Positions 12,512 to 24,760 of a DNA stretch of 64,000 nt are shown in pieces. The DNA is taken from contig JAQFVV010006272.1 of assembly GCA_028023455.1 (NCBI GenBank), positions 1,079,501 to 1,143,500 of the forward strand, given 5' to 3'. The notes beneath the pieces are model-generated. The model was given only the letters and a program-made list of their open reading frames with translations, did no database searches and was not told the DNA's origin. The position numbers were made by a program, and so were the translations under genes. The stretch's first letter is position 1. Each line of letters starts with the position of its first letter. The stretch is from Epiperipatus broadwayi. Its lineage: Eukaryota; Onychophora; Udeonychophora; Euonychophora; Peripatidae.

Positions 12512-12929
12512 GTAGGTAATATTTAACAAGTTTCATTAACAGTTAAAGTAGGTAATATTTTATTATACCAAAAAAAAAGAGTGCTTAAGAGTTGATTCAA
12601 AAGGCCTCACCAAAAAAAATAAAAAAATAATAAAGAACTGTATGGTATAACATAATAAAATGTTCAAAAAGAAAATTCAAAAAGAAGTCGATAATTAAAA
12701 ATCAAAACAAACCTTCCCTGCTACCCCACCTCCCTTGGCTTAAAAAAATTGTTCTTTAAAAACGAACTGTTTGTCTTTTTTTAAAATTAAAGGCCCAAAA
12801 AATTAAGGAAGAACTTTTCACTATCATATAAAGCTTTCTGTAGCATAAAGATTTGAAACAAAACAAAAAAAAAAAAGTTTGTAATAAATTAACAAAAAAA
12901 AAAAAAAAGATGACAATTCAAAATCAAAA

Positions 12930-13560
12930 CAACCCATCTCCCCTCTAAAAAACCAAGTGTTGGTTTATTCAAAAGTACCAAATTGTTGAAGTCTTTCAGC
13001 AAATCAAAACATTAACAAAAAAAGAAGATAAGTTAAAAGCAAACAACCAACCCCTCCCCTCCACCATCTAAAAATAACAAAGTGTTTTTGTGTAAACAAA
13101 CCGACAGAGCATTAATCGATAATTTCAAAGCAAACCAACATCCCTACACCATCTAAAAACAAAAGTGTTTGTTTCTTTAAAAAAATGAACCAAAAAAATA
13201 AAACCATATGAAAAAAAAAACTTTGGTTTACCGTAAGTAATATTATGTAAAGAAACCTATGGACAGTTAGTCGTTAATTTACAAACAAACCAACATCCCT
13301 AGACCATCTAAAAACAAAGTATTTGTTTATTTTTTTTTTAAAAAAAAACCTGGGTGGAATGAAAAAAAAACTTTGGTGGTTTACCATCGCCGCTGAAAAA
13401 AAATTAAAAACTGGTTGAAAAAAAAAAACTTTTACCGTAATATTATGTAATAAAAAAAAAACTTTGGTGGTTTACCATCACCAACGAAAAAATAATAAAA
13501 ACCAGTTGAAAAAAAAAATCTTTTACCATAATATTATGTAAGCAAACAGATGGCCCGTGA
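12930..13560. repeat. degenerate internal direct repeats of the transposon
   Basis: CACCATCTAAAAA with flanking CAACATCCC and AAGTGTTTGTTT recurs near 13060, 13150 and 13300, spaced by about 100-150 bases. A second motif, ACTTTGGTGGTTTACCATC, followed by CTTTTACC and AATATTATGTAA, recurs near 13370 and 13460. The repeats are imperfect and A-rich. They resemble the subterminal repeats that some DNA transposons carry. Confidence 0.6.
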
Positions 13561-13586
13561 ATCGAAATATTGATGAGAATTGGGCG

Positions 13587-13633
13587 AAAAAGAGTGCCAT
13601 CAGACGGTAGGGTTCAGTATTCATACTATTACT
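13587..13633 (-). repeat. right terminal inverted repeat of DNA transposon
   Basis: It begins AAAAAGAGTGCC and ends CATACTATTACT directly before the second ATCATTTA. It pairs with the left end over 47 bases. Confidence 0.9.
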
Positions 13634-13641
13634 ATCATTTA

Positions 13642-14275
13642 TTAATAAATTATTAAGAGAATCTTTTTATTTACTTATTTATACTACTTTATATTTAGCT
13701 ACATTTAATACTTAACTTTTTTCTTTTAATATCTGAATTTAGCATTCCAATACTCCTCTTTCACAAGCAATCATCCTCACCTCACACCCACCACCTGCAT
13801 TATCTATCTCTCTATCATTATCCTGTCATCTATTGAAACCCATTTGCTAAATTCCTGTCAAATTAGAGTTATATAATAGTATCTCTATCTTCCACGAATT
13901 CTATTTTTTTACTTATTTATTTCTTTAGATTATCATAGTGATATCTACATTCTTTTATTAAGAGAAAGAAAAAAATGTCATTATACAGTATGAGTGAATA
14001 TTAGTAACAAAATAAATTATTCCACAAATTTAACATTTAATATATCTAATTAAAAAACTAAAAACTAAAATGCTTCCACTATTATCTGTAATTATAATTA
14101 AAATAATTCAAAACTCATATTAGATTGAGACTCTAAAAATCAAAATAGTTCAAAAATTATTTATTTCTTTTTAAATTTATATCACTTTCAGAAATAATAA
14201 ATACCTTAAAATAAAAATTAGAAAAATAATATCATTTATATATTAATATTTTATCTATCCATCTGTGATGATTTC
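13642..14275. other. AT-rich intergenic DNA, no gene seen
   Basis: Nothing recognisable. A CT-rich patch at about 13760-13810 does not code or fold in a way I can name. Confidence 0.5.
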
Positions 14276-14441
14276 ATTTTTCATGACCAATACTAAATGA
14301 TTGATTGGACTGAATATAGATAGCTATCTGAAAGAAAAATTCTAGGTCTGATTATAATTTGAAAAAATTAGTAAACCTTGATTTGAACTCAAGATGAAGG
14401 TATATAAAGACAGAAACACTATTGTTGCACCATAAAATCTT
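14276..14441 (-). mobile_element. tRNA-derived SINE-like copy 1
   Basis: On the minus strand the sequence opens with GGTGCAACAATAG (14431-14419), which resembles a pol III A box. About 40 bases on comes GAGTTCAAATC (14390-14380), resembling a B box. A unique body follows. A second copy of the whole unit lies 385 bases away at 14663-14826. The boxes and the repeated body support a tRNA-derived SINE. No clear TSD or tail was found. Confidence 0.55.
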
Positions 14442-14662
14442 CAATAAATCCTTTATAAAAATTTGTAATATAATGAAAGTAAAATTCAGATAAAAAAGTA
14501 AAATAGCCTGTAAGAATCTCACTACAGATCAAAGATTTCATCTATAGAAAATGACAAAAAAAAAAGTGAAAAAAAAAAAGGCATTACTCAAATATGATGC
14601 CAACTGCCAGGTGATAAAAGTTCTATTTGTTTTAATATCTTGCTAAGAATAGCTAGGCACCC
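14442..14662. other. spacer between SINE-like copies
   Basis: AT-rich DNA with A-runs near 14555-14580. Nothing else is seen. Confidence 0.5.
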
Positions 14663-14826
14663 ATTTCATGGCCAATACTAAATGATTGGTTGGATTGAAT
14701 ATAGATAGCTATCCAAAAGAAAAATTCTAGGTCTGATTATAATTTGACAAAATTAGCTAACCTGGATTTGAACTCAAGATGAAGGTATAGAAAGACAGAA
14801 ACACTATTGTTGCACCAAAAAATCTT
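14663..14826 (-). mobile_element. tRNA-derived SINE-like copy 2
   Basis: It is about 90 percent identical by eye to 14276-14441, in the same orientation. Its B box, GAGTTCAAATCC, is slightly better kept than in copy 1. The close spacing and equal orientation leave open a local segmental duplication in place of two insertions. Confidence 0.55.
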
Positions 14827-17800
14827 AAAAGTTAAATCCAATTTAGTTTTATTACATGTAAAATTATCAATAATATACCTATTATATATAACATGTAGAA
14901 TGTTTTGCTGAGTGAGAATGATCCAAATAAATAAGATATCAACAAAAATATTTGTGTATATTACCTATACACTCTCACACAAAAAAAACATATACCGTCT
15001 ATATAAAAGCAATTTAATGCCACGTTTTAACGCAATAGGATTAATAGGTAGTTGCAGTAGCTTGGATATTAGTAAAACAGTGTCACCCACATACATTATA
15101 TTTGTTAGAAAAATAATTTTATGAGTTGCTATTATAAAAATACTTTAAATGAAGTTTATTTATATCCATAATTTTATAAGATTTTAGTTTTATTATCAGC
15201 TACTTATCACCCACTCTTTATTTTTATGACAACGAACAAAATGTTGATCATTTTAAAAACAATTATACACCAATTTATGCTTTCAAATAATAAAAAATTA
15301 ATAATATCATTAAGGATATTAATTTTTTTTCTCTTTATAATATTATATTTGTAAATAAATTAAAAATTCGTTTCAAATAAAATTATAAAAAAATTATAAT
15401 AAGATTATAAAATTAAACCATAATAAATCTAGTCAATGAAAAAAAAAATTTAATAAAAATATTTATATTTTACACAATTAAAATTTATAAAACTTGAGAA
15501 GGTCGATGGTAAAAAATAACATTACAAAACAACAACAATTGAATTATTTAATTTTGTTTTAACTTAAGCTTTTAAAAATTAATATACTTGCGATGTACAA
15601 GTTAGTATAGACTGTTTACAAAGAAAAATGTAAATGTTTCGATCAGTTTATTTTTGCCTTTTTACACAGCAAGATAGATTTAAGTATTATGGTGCAGCAC
15701 AAATAGTCATGTACTACTGTTGTATTTAGAAGATAGGGTAATTTATCACAATTAGGGTAATGTATCATAATGACAGAAATATTTACACTATTAAGATTTC
15801 ATCTAGTGTATTATTTATATATGAGACTATTGTTATTCAGTGTCAGACATGGGCTATCTGCTAATGCAATAAGTTATATTCTATAATGTTTTGAAAATAC
15901 AATGACAAATCATAAGCCAATTAATATGTTCCTAACTATCAGGATGTGATAACGAATCTACTAGTGAAGAGCTATATAAAGCTATTAAAAATAATAGACT
16001 GCCTAAACAATATATAGTGAACTTGATTAGTTTTCTTGACAGTCAGAGATTATGAAGATTATTTCATAGTTACTAGACAAATATAGCACTATTGATTACA
16101 TTCATTGGAAGAATATAGTTGAAAAAAGAATAGAATGGAAAATTACAATTAGGCTATCTTTAAAAAAAAACACAAATAAACAATTAAAAAAAAAACAAAT
16201 CTGTTGTAAAAAACATTAAATAAGCAAATTTAGGGACAAGAATTTGCAGTCATTGCAAAACTCATTTTTAACTTTTAGCTCTTTGTCTTTTTTTCTCTTG
16301 GAAAATGGACAAATGTTATAAATGGCTGCCGTAAAATTGAAAATAATATTATTCAAATTGTGTCCAAAATATTTCAAGTTTTTTATACATTACATGAAAC
16401 ATTGAAAAATTATCTATCTTTGAGAACAATGAATATATCAATAATCTAAGATAGATTATGGTAAATATTTTATGCTAGTCATAAATAGGCCACATGACCA
16501 AAAAAAAACTTAATTGGAGATTACTGTATATTTCAGTATGAAATAAAAAAAAAAATACAAAACATACAATCCCATTTACATTACTAACAATATACTCATT
16601 TTATAATATAAACAAAGGCAAAAGAATCACAAAATTAAATCACTTATTATTAGTGTGTGAAAATAATGATGAGCTACTTCCATTTTGAAAAAATTATTGA
16701 TTAACCAATCAAAAAATTAATTATAAAATATTAAATAAATAAATATTAATTTAAAATAAATATATAAAATAAATATAAAGTTAAAATTAAAAAAAATAAA
16801 AGTAAAAACAAAAATGAATGGTTAAAAAACTGGGACAATTAATTAATTGTCCTGAATAAATAAATATGTTGGGACACAGGGGAAAAGAGATAAAACTAGG
16901 ACAAATCAGGAACAACTGAGATGTATGGATACCCAGTATTTGTTCTTCCACCAAAAACTAAAAATATATAACAATACAGTACTTGTATTTTTTTTGAGTA
17001 GAAAATAATTTTAAAACAATTAGTAATTCTTTTACATGTAATCAAAACTTACAGCTAGCAAGAATATTAAAACATAAATTGAAAATTAAATTAAAAATCT
17101 AACAAAACTGAATTTTAATATACTACAGAATTGAAAAAAAAAAAATTAAAAAAGATGATAGTTTTTATCAAACAGAAAACGTCGTCTGCCACAACTTTTC
17201 AGTTATATTTTGATCAATAATTTGTCAATATTTTAAAAACTTTTCATCAGTTATACATTTCCAATAAAATTTTCTATAAAAATATTTTCAGTTAAAATAC
17301 TAATTAGTAATATTATTTATTTCAGTGAATGTTTTAAAAATAAATTTTAAATAATAACAGATGTACGTTTTATTAATATTTTAAAGAATAATTCATTAAC
17401 CCTTATCCTCTCATAGAGATCCCAATAGAAAAATTTAAAATAAATATACCCCAATTCTGAGGTTTACGTAATTTGGGTTAATAATTAATATTTTTTTACA
17501 TACTTGACTAAAACGGTTAAATTTCTAAAATGTTGGTCTCTCTTAGCAGAAAAATAATATACATAATATAATTTGCATTTATCCAGATTGAAACAATTAC
17601 GGGCATTCAAAAAGCAGTAAAGTAAAAATGTGAATTTAAATATATATATAGTAGAAGTTGTTTAATTCAAAGTACAAAAAAAACAACAAACATACAAATT
17701 AATCAAAATAAATTACCCAATAACATCTTTTACTAAAAAAAAAAAAAAAAAATCAAATAATTTCATTTCTTTTTAGTGCAGAAATCTCCATTTATCATTC

Positions 17801-18300
17801 AAAATAATTTTCACGATTACAGTAATTTAGAATATAGTAAAAAGTTTCACTGTAAGATGAACGGAAATTAACAAAGAAATCTCACAAGTGGAAGATAAAC
17901 AAAAGCAAGAGTAATTTTAAAATACAGCAGCCAATATTATTATATTAAATATTTATATATGCAATTATCCTGCATTTAGTTTTCAGAAAAAGAATGCAGT
18001 AATTTCTCACCTATGATGACGACATTGTTTTAACTTTGCAAAAAAAAAAAAATCCATTCCAGAAATAGAAGTCTTTTAAAAAGATTATAAAGCTAGGGAA
18101 TTTTTTTCAATGACAAATCCCAACAAAGACAAGATTCTCATTTTTCATTTAAACAGTAGGAAAACATATAATAATCTGATTATAATTTTTTGTAACAATA
18201 GACTGAAATATATCCTACTCAATATTATTTGAAAGTTACCTCGAACCATAGTCTAATATAATTTCATCATCTATCTAAAATTAGACATAAAAAAATTAAC
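14827..18300. other. AT-rich intergenic DNA, no gene seen
   Basis: About 3.5 kb with no supported gene, RNA gene or element end. It contains many A-runs and short (TA)n stretches. The short frame at 14912-15124 has no recognisable content. Confidence 0.6.
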
Positions 18301-18309
18301 AGGAATAAC

Positions 18310-19640
18310 TTCTTTATAAAGCTATTGGCACTGTTAAAACCAGCCAAGCATCTCAAGTTATTCTATCAGCACAGAAGTCAATATTATATGCAAAACAAAA
18401 TAAATTAACAAATTATGTTGCATGCTAAGTTGATTTTAAGGCTGCTTTTGATCTGGTAAACTGGGAATATTTATTTAACACATTAAATAAACTTCTGCCT
18501 AGCCATACACATCTAATTACTACCACTAAAAATTATCTTACTAACTGACCCATCAAACTAAAAAATTACATATGCCTCTCTTTTCCCATTAAACAAAGCT
18601 AAGATATTCCACAAGGCTTATCACTTGTTTCACTGTTGTTTGCAACATATATAAATCCCATGATGAAAGAGATTAAGCATGCACAGAAGTCTTCTTTCAT
18701 CCTCATCTTGATACTATTGTTAAAGTGATATCCTTTGTTGATGATGTCCTAATAGTCTTCAGAGACCTACAAAATATCCCCCCCCCTTCATATTCTGAAC
18801 AAATTTGAAATCCTAACAGGATCTACAATACAAGTTTATCATCTTTGTGGCAGAAAGCTAAAGGTCACAATCTCCCTTCATTCTTCACAGGTGCTCACTC
18901 ATCTTTTCTCGGAATTACAATTAACATATCATCTGGTCATAAGCAAGTTCAATACAAAACTAAAAGCCTTCTGTACCTAATTGTTTTACCCTATAGTAAA
19001 AGTTCATATTGTTAATGCTATTCTGAGTGATATACTTGCTTAATATAGTCCATGTATGGATCTTTTAAGGAGTACTGTTAAAAATATCATAACCACAATA
19101 AAATTATATACCTGGAAATCAACATCATCAGATCTATCAATTACAAGTACTTATTTTCCTATTTGCAAATGTAATCTTAATCTAATATATCCTCAATCAT
19201 TAATATCCTATATTAGAGCTAAGATGTACATTGCAATCACAGTTGATCTAACCCTCAAAGCCATTCCTCCACCTATAAAATTGCTTGCTCAATTTCCATA
19301 TGCAAGTTGTCTTTTTATACTGAGCATGTAGATCTGTTGGACAATTATAACATCAAATCTTTAATTGGTGTTTCATTTAAAGATTTGAAAAAAAAATATA
19401 TACCTTACCAGATATCTATAGTCAATCCTCCCAATTGCCAAACCCATAATCAGATGCCAAAATATGTGGATTCCTCAATCATGGTTAAAATTTTTTTACA
19501 ACTTATTACCACAATTCCTACAAAAAACCTTCCTCATTGACCATTTTAAATTAAATATTGATTCCACATCCAGAAATTATGATACACATTTTTGAAAAAT
19601 GTCCATACTTCTCATCTTTAAGACACTTCATATTTTGCAA
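18310..19640 (+). pseudogene. decayed LINE reverse transcriptase (L1/Tx1-like)
   Basis: Broken plus-strand frames encode, in order, RT motif A (VDFKAAFDLVNWEYLF, about 18430-18480), motif B (DIPQGLSLVSLLFATYINPM, about 18604-18663) and motif C (FVDDVLIVF, about 18734-18760). Further along are thumb-like coding sequence (including the 91-residue frame 19056-19331) and an HIFEKCPYF-type segment near 19590, typical of the cysteine-histidine tail of L1/Tx1-type LINEs. Stops and frameshifts are frequent, so the copy is old and inactive. The endonuclease and ORF1 are missing, as expected of a 5'-truncated insertion. It resembles the element at 33-38 kb in motif style (TYINPM in both) but is clearly diverged. 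Confidence 0.7.
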
Positions 19641-19984
19641 GCAAATAATTAACCTAAAAGAACTGCTTGAGAAAAATATCAAAAATTTTAATCCATGCTT
19701 GCTGTTCGGTAATTTTAGAAAACAAAAAATATAACATTCTAAAAAAAAAAAATAAAGAGTGGTATAATATATATTTATATGTCTTAAAATATATACCCAG
19801 AAATACTATGAAAAAAATTTGGCAAAACAATATTTTTCTTAGTTGTTCATTATTATAAAGTGATATAAATTATACTTTAAAATTAAATCATTGTATCTGC
19901 CTTCAAACACTAGTCAGAATAACTATATTTTATAAGCCATGCATCTTATGTCATAGAAATAAAAAATTTTCTCCACTGTATATA
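19641..19984. other. 3' flank of LINE relic, no gene seen
   Basis: AT-rich sequence with an A-run near 19740 that could belong to the LINE 3' region. Short open frames here carry no motif. Confidence 0.4.
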
Positions 19985-20010
19985 TATTAATCATCATCAT
20001 CAACCATTAT
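19985..20010 (-). repeat. RTE 3' triplet tail
   Basis: TCATCATCATCAACC on the plus strand, GAT/ATG triplets in element sense, directly follows the C-terminal coding region. The same signature marks the 3' ends at 48539, 50236 and 60167, which fixes these copies as one family. Confidence 0.85.
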
Positions 20011-20670
20011 CAATCCACTGCAGGATGAAGGTCTCTCCAAGTTCAATCCACCTTTTCCTATCTTTAGCTTCTCTTGTCCACATCACCCTTGCACACTTTC
20101 TTATTTCATCCATCCATCTCACATGTGGTCTCTTTCTGGGTCTTTTACAATCTCTTGGAATCCAGTTCAAAATTTCAATTGTCCATCTATTATCATCTCT
20201 TCTAGCAATATGTCCAGCCCAACTCCACTTCAGTCTTTTAATTTTTTCAATGACATCAGTAACACCCATTTGTTCTCTTACCCATACATTGCATTTTCTA
20301 CCTCTTCTTGTTACTCCCAACATGCATCTCCCCATACTTCTTTGAGTGGTCTGAAATCTCTGTATTGCTCTTCTATTAAGTGTCCAAGTCTCAGATCCAT
20401 AAGTAAGAACTGGCAAAACACATTTATTAAAAACCTTCCTTTTCAAACACATAGGCATATTTTCTTTTAGTATCAAGTTATTTTTACCAAAAGCACTCCA
20501 ACCAAGTTTAATTCTATGATTAATTTCATCCATTATGTTTCCATTTGTATTAATAATCTGACCAAGGTATTTGTAACTGTTAAGTTCTTCTAACTCATCA
20601 TAATCAATCTTTATTTTATTTTGAGAAAACCTATTAAACATTACTTTAGACTTTTTAACATTTATTTAGT
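20000..20670 (-). pseudogene. RTE C-terminal region (copy 1)
   Basis: A 213-residue open frame covers 20000-20641. It contains the typical RTE C-terminal order: an EELNSYKYLGQIINTNGN block after the RT palm, then YGSETWTLNRRAIQRFQTTQ, LGVTRRGR, and LKWSWAGHIARRDDNRW. The tail is arginine-rich and PRKRPHVRWMDEI-like. This part of RTE proteins is of uncertain biochemical role but highly characteristic. The frame is intact here although the rest of the copy is broken. Confidence 0.85.
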
Positions 20671-21006
20671 CCTACTTTCCTTTGATAACTTCTGCAACAT
20701 TTCCTGTAGCTCTAAAGCATTATTTGCAAAAACAACTACATCATCTGCAAAATCTAAATAACTTAAATAATCTCCATTTACTTTCACTCCTTTAGCTTCC
20801 CATTTTAATCCATAAAATACGTCTTGCAGTACTGCTAGTCCTACTTTCCTTTGATAACTCCTGCAACATTTCCTGTAGCTCTAAAGCATTATTTGCAAAA
20901 ACAACTACATCATCTGCAAAATCTAAATGACTTAAATAATCTCCATTTACTTTCACTCCTTTAGCTTCCCATTTTAATCCATAAAATACTTCTTGCAGCA
21001 CTGCTG
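20669..21006 (-). repeat. 169-bp tandem duplication within RTE RT
   Basis: The segment starting GTCCTACTTTCCTTTGATAA at 20669 recurs at 20838 with few changes. It covers the FADD region and upstream coding sequence. None of the other RTE copies in the window has it, so it arose in or after insertion of this copy and breaks the reading frame order. Confidence 0.85.
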
Positions 21007-21725
21007 TAAAACGTTTTGGAGATATGGAGTCACCCTGTCTAACACCCTTTCCAATGTTGATTTTCCAACTATCATTATGTAATCTAATTGCTGCTGTTAC
21101 ATGTTTATAAATATTCTTTAAAATATGACAATATCCTGGATCTACATCTTGATGATCCAATGCTTTAATCACTGAAAAAATGTTTATAGAATCAAATGCC
21201 TTTTCATAATCTACAAATCCTAAGCATAATCGCAACTCATATTCATTTATCCTTTCTATAACTTCTCTCAATACCTGGATATGATCAACTGTATTAAAAC
21301 CACTTTTAAATCCAGATTGTTCTCTTGGTTAGTGGAAATCCAGTGTTTTCTATAGACAAATTGTAATTATCTTAGTAAAAATTTTGTATAAAACTGATAA
21401 AAGACTGAATGTCTGTAATTTCTAATATCTTTTTATCACCTTTTTAAAACATTAATATTAATACTGCATTCTTCCAATCATCTGGTACATCTTTATCATA
21501 TAGACATTTGGTATATAACTTTGCTAAAAAATTTTCTATTTCTTCACCTGCTTCTTTTAATAAATCAATTATAATTCCATCATTACCTGGAGCCTTCCCT
21601 TTCTTCATAAATTTAATTGTATGTCTCACTTCTTCATTCAAAATTCTGGGCAATTCAGAAGATATAATAGGTATAGGAGGCACTTGTTCTTTATTACTAT
21701 GATAGAAGTCTTCTACACATTTCAT
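20792..21725 (-). pseudogene. RTE reverse transcriptase domain (copy 1)
   Basis: Two open pieces in different frames cover the RT. The frame at 21444-21725 holds the N-terminal RT block with KKGKAPGNDGI and WKNAVLILMF. The frame at 20792-21271 holds motif A (FVDYEKAFDSIN), motif B (GVRQGDSISPKRF) and motif C (FADDVVVFAN). The FADD catalytic pair is present. A frameshift near 21300-21440 and the duplication after motif C prevent a functional enzyme. Motif order and spacing match RTE-clade LINEs. Confidence 0.9.
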
Positions 21726-21786
21726 GATGTCATCTCTCTTTTTAGTAATAATGCCATCTTTTTTTCTTATTGCAGATATAAATTTC

Positions 21787-23190
21787 CTACCAATACCAAA
21801 ACGTTACATTCTTTAGACTTTTATTTTCTTCTACAGCTTTCCTTGCTAGTTCACAATTATACTTTCTTATATCATTTTCAACTCTTTTCTGCACCATTTT
21901 ACAAAATTCGAGATATTCAATCTTTTTTAATGCATCATTGTTGTATATCCTCATATTCCTTCTTTTCTTCATAAATTCTCTAGTCTCAGTAGAAATTCTA
22001 TTGGTCAATTGCTGCTTTTTTCTATCAGCTATCTTTGTTGCAGTTTTTAAAAGTGTATCAGTTATTTTCTTATTAATGTCATTCAAATCTGAATCGTGTT
22101 CAAAATCAACTAATACTTGAAACCGATTCGTAAGTTCTAATTTAAATTCATCAGAATGTTTCTAAAGATGAGGAATATCAACTATAAATATTGTTTTTCT
22201 TAATAATTTTTGTCTCTCTAGTTTTGCATTAACATGTATCTTACATCTTAGTAATTGATGATCACTTCCTGTGTTAAATTTATTAAGAACATTACAATCT
22301 TGAAATATGTATTTTCTGTTAATCAAATTATAATCCACTTCTGTTGTACCTTCATTTGGATGCTTCCATGTCCATTTCCTTTTAACATTTTTCTCCAAAA
22401 AAGAATTCATAATATAAAATTTTTCTTTTTCTGCAAACTCCACAAGTCTATGTCCTCTCTCATTTCTATTACCATAACCAAAATTACCTACAATATTTTC
22501 ATCTTTCATTTGTTTACCAATTCTAGCATTAAAGTCTCCCAAAACAATTTTAAAATGTTGTTTACTCTGATCAAAAGCCTTTTGTACATCCATATAAAAA
22601 TCTTCTACTACTTCATCACTATGAGAACTTGTTGGGGCATAAACCTGAATTATCTGCATTTGGTATCTGCTATTAAGTTGTAAAACTAATCTTGCCACTC
22701 TGTCCGATACACCATCAATCTACACAGTGTTATTCTTCCATTTTTTACTTATAATGAATCCTACTCCACTTGTATTTCCAATATTTGTGGCTTTATAGTG
22801 GAGTATATGTCCACTTTTTAAATCAACTGTTTCTGCCCCTTTTCTTCTAACTTCACAAAGTCCAATAATATTCCAATTAATATAAGACAGTTCTTCTTCT
22901 AACTCTTGGAATCTTCCTTCACTTGAAAGTGATCTGCAGTTGTACGTACCTAAATAAAAAGTCATCATCAAATGGCAGCCTGAGTCCGCAATCAGGGGAT
23001 TCTTAGCACCCTCTGCCTTTGGCCACCAACTGCTGCCTTGGTTGGTGACTTTACAGCCTCCTGGGAATAAGGGCCATGATTTATTTTTGTCTGTCATGAT
23101 TGTATATATTGGAAAAAATATTCTTAAACTCGGAGGTAAAAATCCAATAAACTCATCACGCTGGCTAATGCGTGTTGGTGAGCAGCCCAT
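21787..23190 (-). pseudogene. RTE endonuclease and linker (copy 1)
   Basis: Three open stretches lie in one frame (22720-23190, 22162-22698, 21787-22086) and are separated by in-frame stops near 22718 and 22160. The first contains the APE endonuclease start (LGTYNCRSL, LCEVRRKG). The second contains VYAPTSSHSD, the catalytic LGDFNARIG and the FNTGSDHQLLR motif. The third is the basic linker that precedes the RT. A small deletion near 21800 (compare copy 4 near 51890) shifts the frame after SLKNV. Only two stops break about 1.1 kb, so the copy is fairly young. Confidence 0.9.
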
Positions 23191-23230
23191 CCATGTTCAT
23201 ATACTATATGAATAATCACATAGTAATAAC

Positions 23231-24375
23231 AGCGGCAATGACAAGAATGTATGGAGTAGACATTAAGAATTTGCCCTGCTTGGTTCCTTTAAGGCCTCCA
23301 AGAGGAATCAAAGGGTCTCCTTTCAGTCCAATAGCAAACTCCTTTACTTGTATATAATTTGTAATTAACAAAGTTTTTTTTATATAAAAAAGATTTTGAT
23401 GGAAATACTTTATAGATATCTTCTTTAATGCTAGCATATTCTACTGGTGAATAATGTCTTTGGAGTAAAAGTACTTAACCAAACTTCTTGAGAGTGAAAT
23501 AAATATTATCATTCCTCTACTAAATATCAGATGTGAAAAATGACCTCACAGAATATATATATATAAAGCTGTTAAGTATAACAAACCTACCAAAAACTTA
23601 AAATGTAGTTTCTTCACCTAATACTCATTTCAAAATTAACATTTATCTTCTAGATGTTCAACCAATAATATTTTCTGACAACCAAAGAATTATGGTGTAA
23701 GAATTTCCAACCCCCCTCCCCCCCAGATCCAACAAAGCCAGATAGATAGATTTGATTTTCCTAGATATTATCAGAGACTCATCATTAGATAAGTCAATGA
23801 TTTCACATATTTCATAAATATAATTTAAAAGTCAATTATTTATATAAAAGTAATAAAATAGAAACTATTAACCATATAGTAAAATCCTGTCAAAACTATG
23901 GGTACAATAGTAGAATTAATATATTTAATAAAGTCACTAGTGAATCTATCTTTTAGTTAGAATCTCTTCATCGTGCCTTTAAAATTCAGTATGTAAAATA
24001 CAATATTAATACTTTAAAATTAAAAAATAAATAAAGTGTATTTTAATTTCACTTAGAAATGAAATTAGGTGCCAAAGATGAATAAATGTAAAAATTAAAT
24101 ACTATTTGGAAATATTGCAATATAATTTGAAGATAACATTAGGAGTTTGAATAATGAGTTAACAGCAAAAAATCCATAATAATTCTGCTAAATTATTTGT
24201 AAATTTATAAAGAATATATTTTCCATTTTGATCATACATTTTGTTTTAAATTTAAAGTAAAAAATTGCTAATGGTAACACTAAAGATAAAAAAAGCAGCA
24301 CTAAATTTATTTATCTTTATTTCTTAAAATGAGTGTGAATGAGAAAGTAAATAAATACAAGTTAAAATTTTTTTT
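23231..24375. other. AT-rich intergenic DNA, no gene seen
   Basis: The RTE 5' edge is uncertain within about 23200-23450. The rest is AT-rich with a C-rich run near 23710 and no supported gene. Confidence 0.5.
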
Positions 24376-24655
24376 TATAGTAAATGCTTTTATTCACAAT
24401 GCATTAAAAAGTAAAAAAAAAAACCCAATTGTTTCTTCAGTTACAATTTTTTTTTTCTGATTAAATTTGAAGTAAAAGCATGGAGGGGGGGGGTCCAGAA
24501 ATTAATTAAGTTAATCCCTTGTTATGAAATATAAGGATGGGGTAGATTAATTTTTGGACTTCTTATGCTTTTATTTCAAGTTCAATCTGGTTGAAGAAAC
24601 AATTATTATTTTTTTTTTGCTTTCTAGTGCACTATGAATAAAAGCATTTACTATA
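24376..24655. mobile_element. 276-bp palindromic MITE with TA TSD
   Basis: The segment 24378-24653 is an imperfect palindrome over its whole length. The outer 19 bases, TAGTAAATGCTTTTATTCA, are perfectly inverted at the two ends and flanked by TA on both sides. Further matched blocks (TTGTTTCTTCA, AAAAGCAT, ATTAATT) continue toward a centre near 24520. Foldback MITEs with TA duplications usually depend on Tc1/mariner-type transposases. That link is family knowledge; no transposase is present here. Confidence 0.75.
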
Positions 24656-24760
24656 AAATATTTTTTTAATCTCTATTTTAAGTTTTTAGTATTGGCAGAG
24701 TAAATAAAAATGTCAAGCCCCATTGTACTTTAAATGAATTTGATACTAATATATATATAT
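24656..24760. other. short spacer with (AT)n run
   Basis: AT-rich spacer ending in an (AT)n run at 24750-24760. Confidence 0.5.

Larger units (their letters stand above)
11681..13641. mobile_element. 1945-bp DNA transposon with 47-bp TIRs and 8-bp TSD
   Basis: The element spans 11689-13633. Its ends are 47-bp terminal inverted repeats with only a few mismatches, and both contain ACTGAACCCTACC and TGATGGCACTC. The perfect direct repeat ATCATTTA flanks it at 11681-11688 and 13634-13641. An 8-bp TSD occurs in hAT, Merlin, P, Zisupton and some other superfamilies. The ends do not show a diagnostic motif, so I do not assign one. The left half is less AT-rich and has short open frames; the right half is A-rich and internally repetitive. 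No transposase motif is recognised, so it is probably non-autonomous or a deletion derivative. Confidence 0.85.
19985..23230 (-). mobile_element. RTE-type LINE, near-complete copy 1
   Basis: About 3.2 kb of one RTE-clade LINE on the minus strand. The 3' end lies at 19985-20010 and is a short run of ATC/GAT triplets, the tail style of RTE elements. Reading leftward from about 23190 come an APE-type endonuclease, a linker, the RT and a C-terminal region, which RTE elements carry in one long ORF. This is the longest copy in the window and serves as reference for the other four. It is inactivated by stops, frameshifts and an internal 169-bp tandem duplication. Confidence 0.9.

Noticed and set aside
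20025-20470. Plus-strand frames of 106 and 115 residues across the RTE
   Set aside because: They are antisense to the conserved RTE C-terminal coding region and recur wherever an RTE copy lies (for example 50272-50832).
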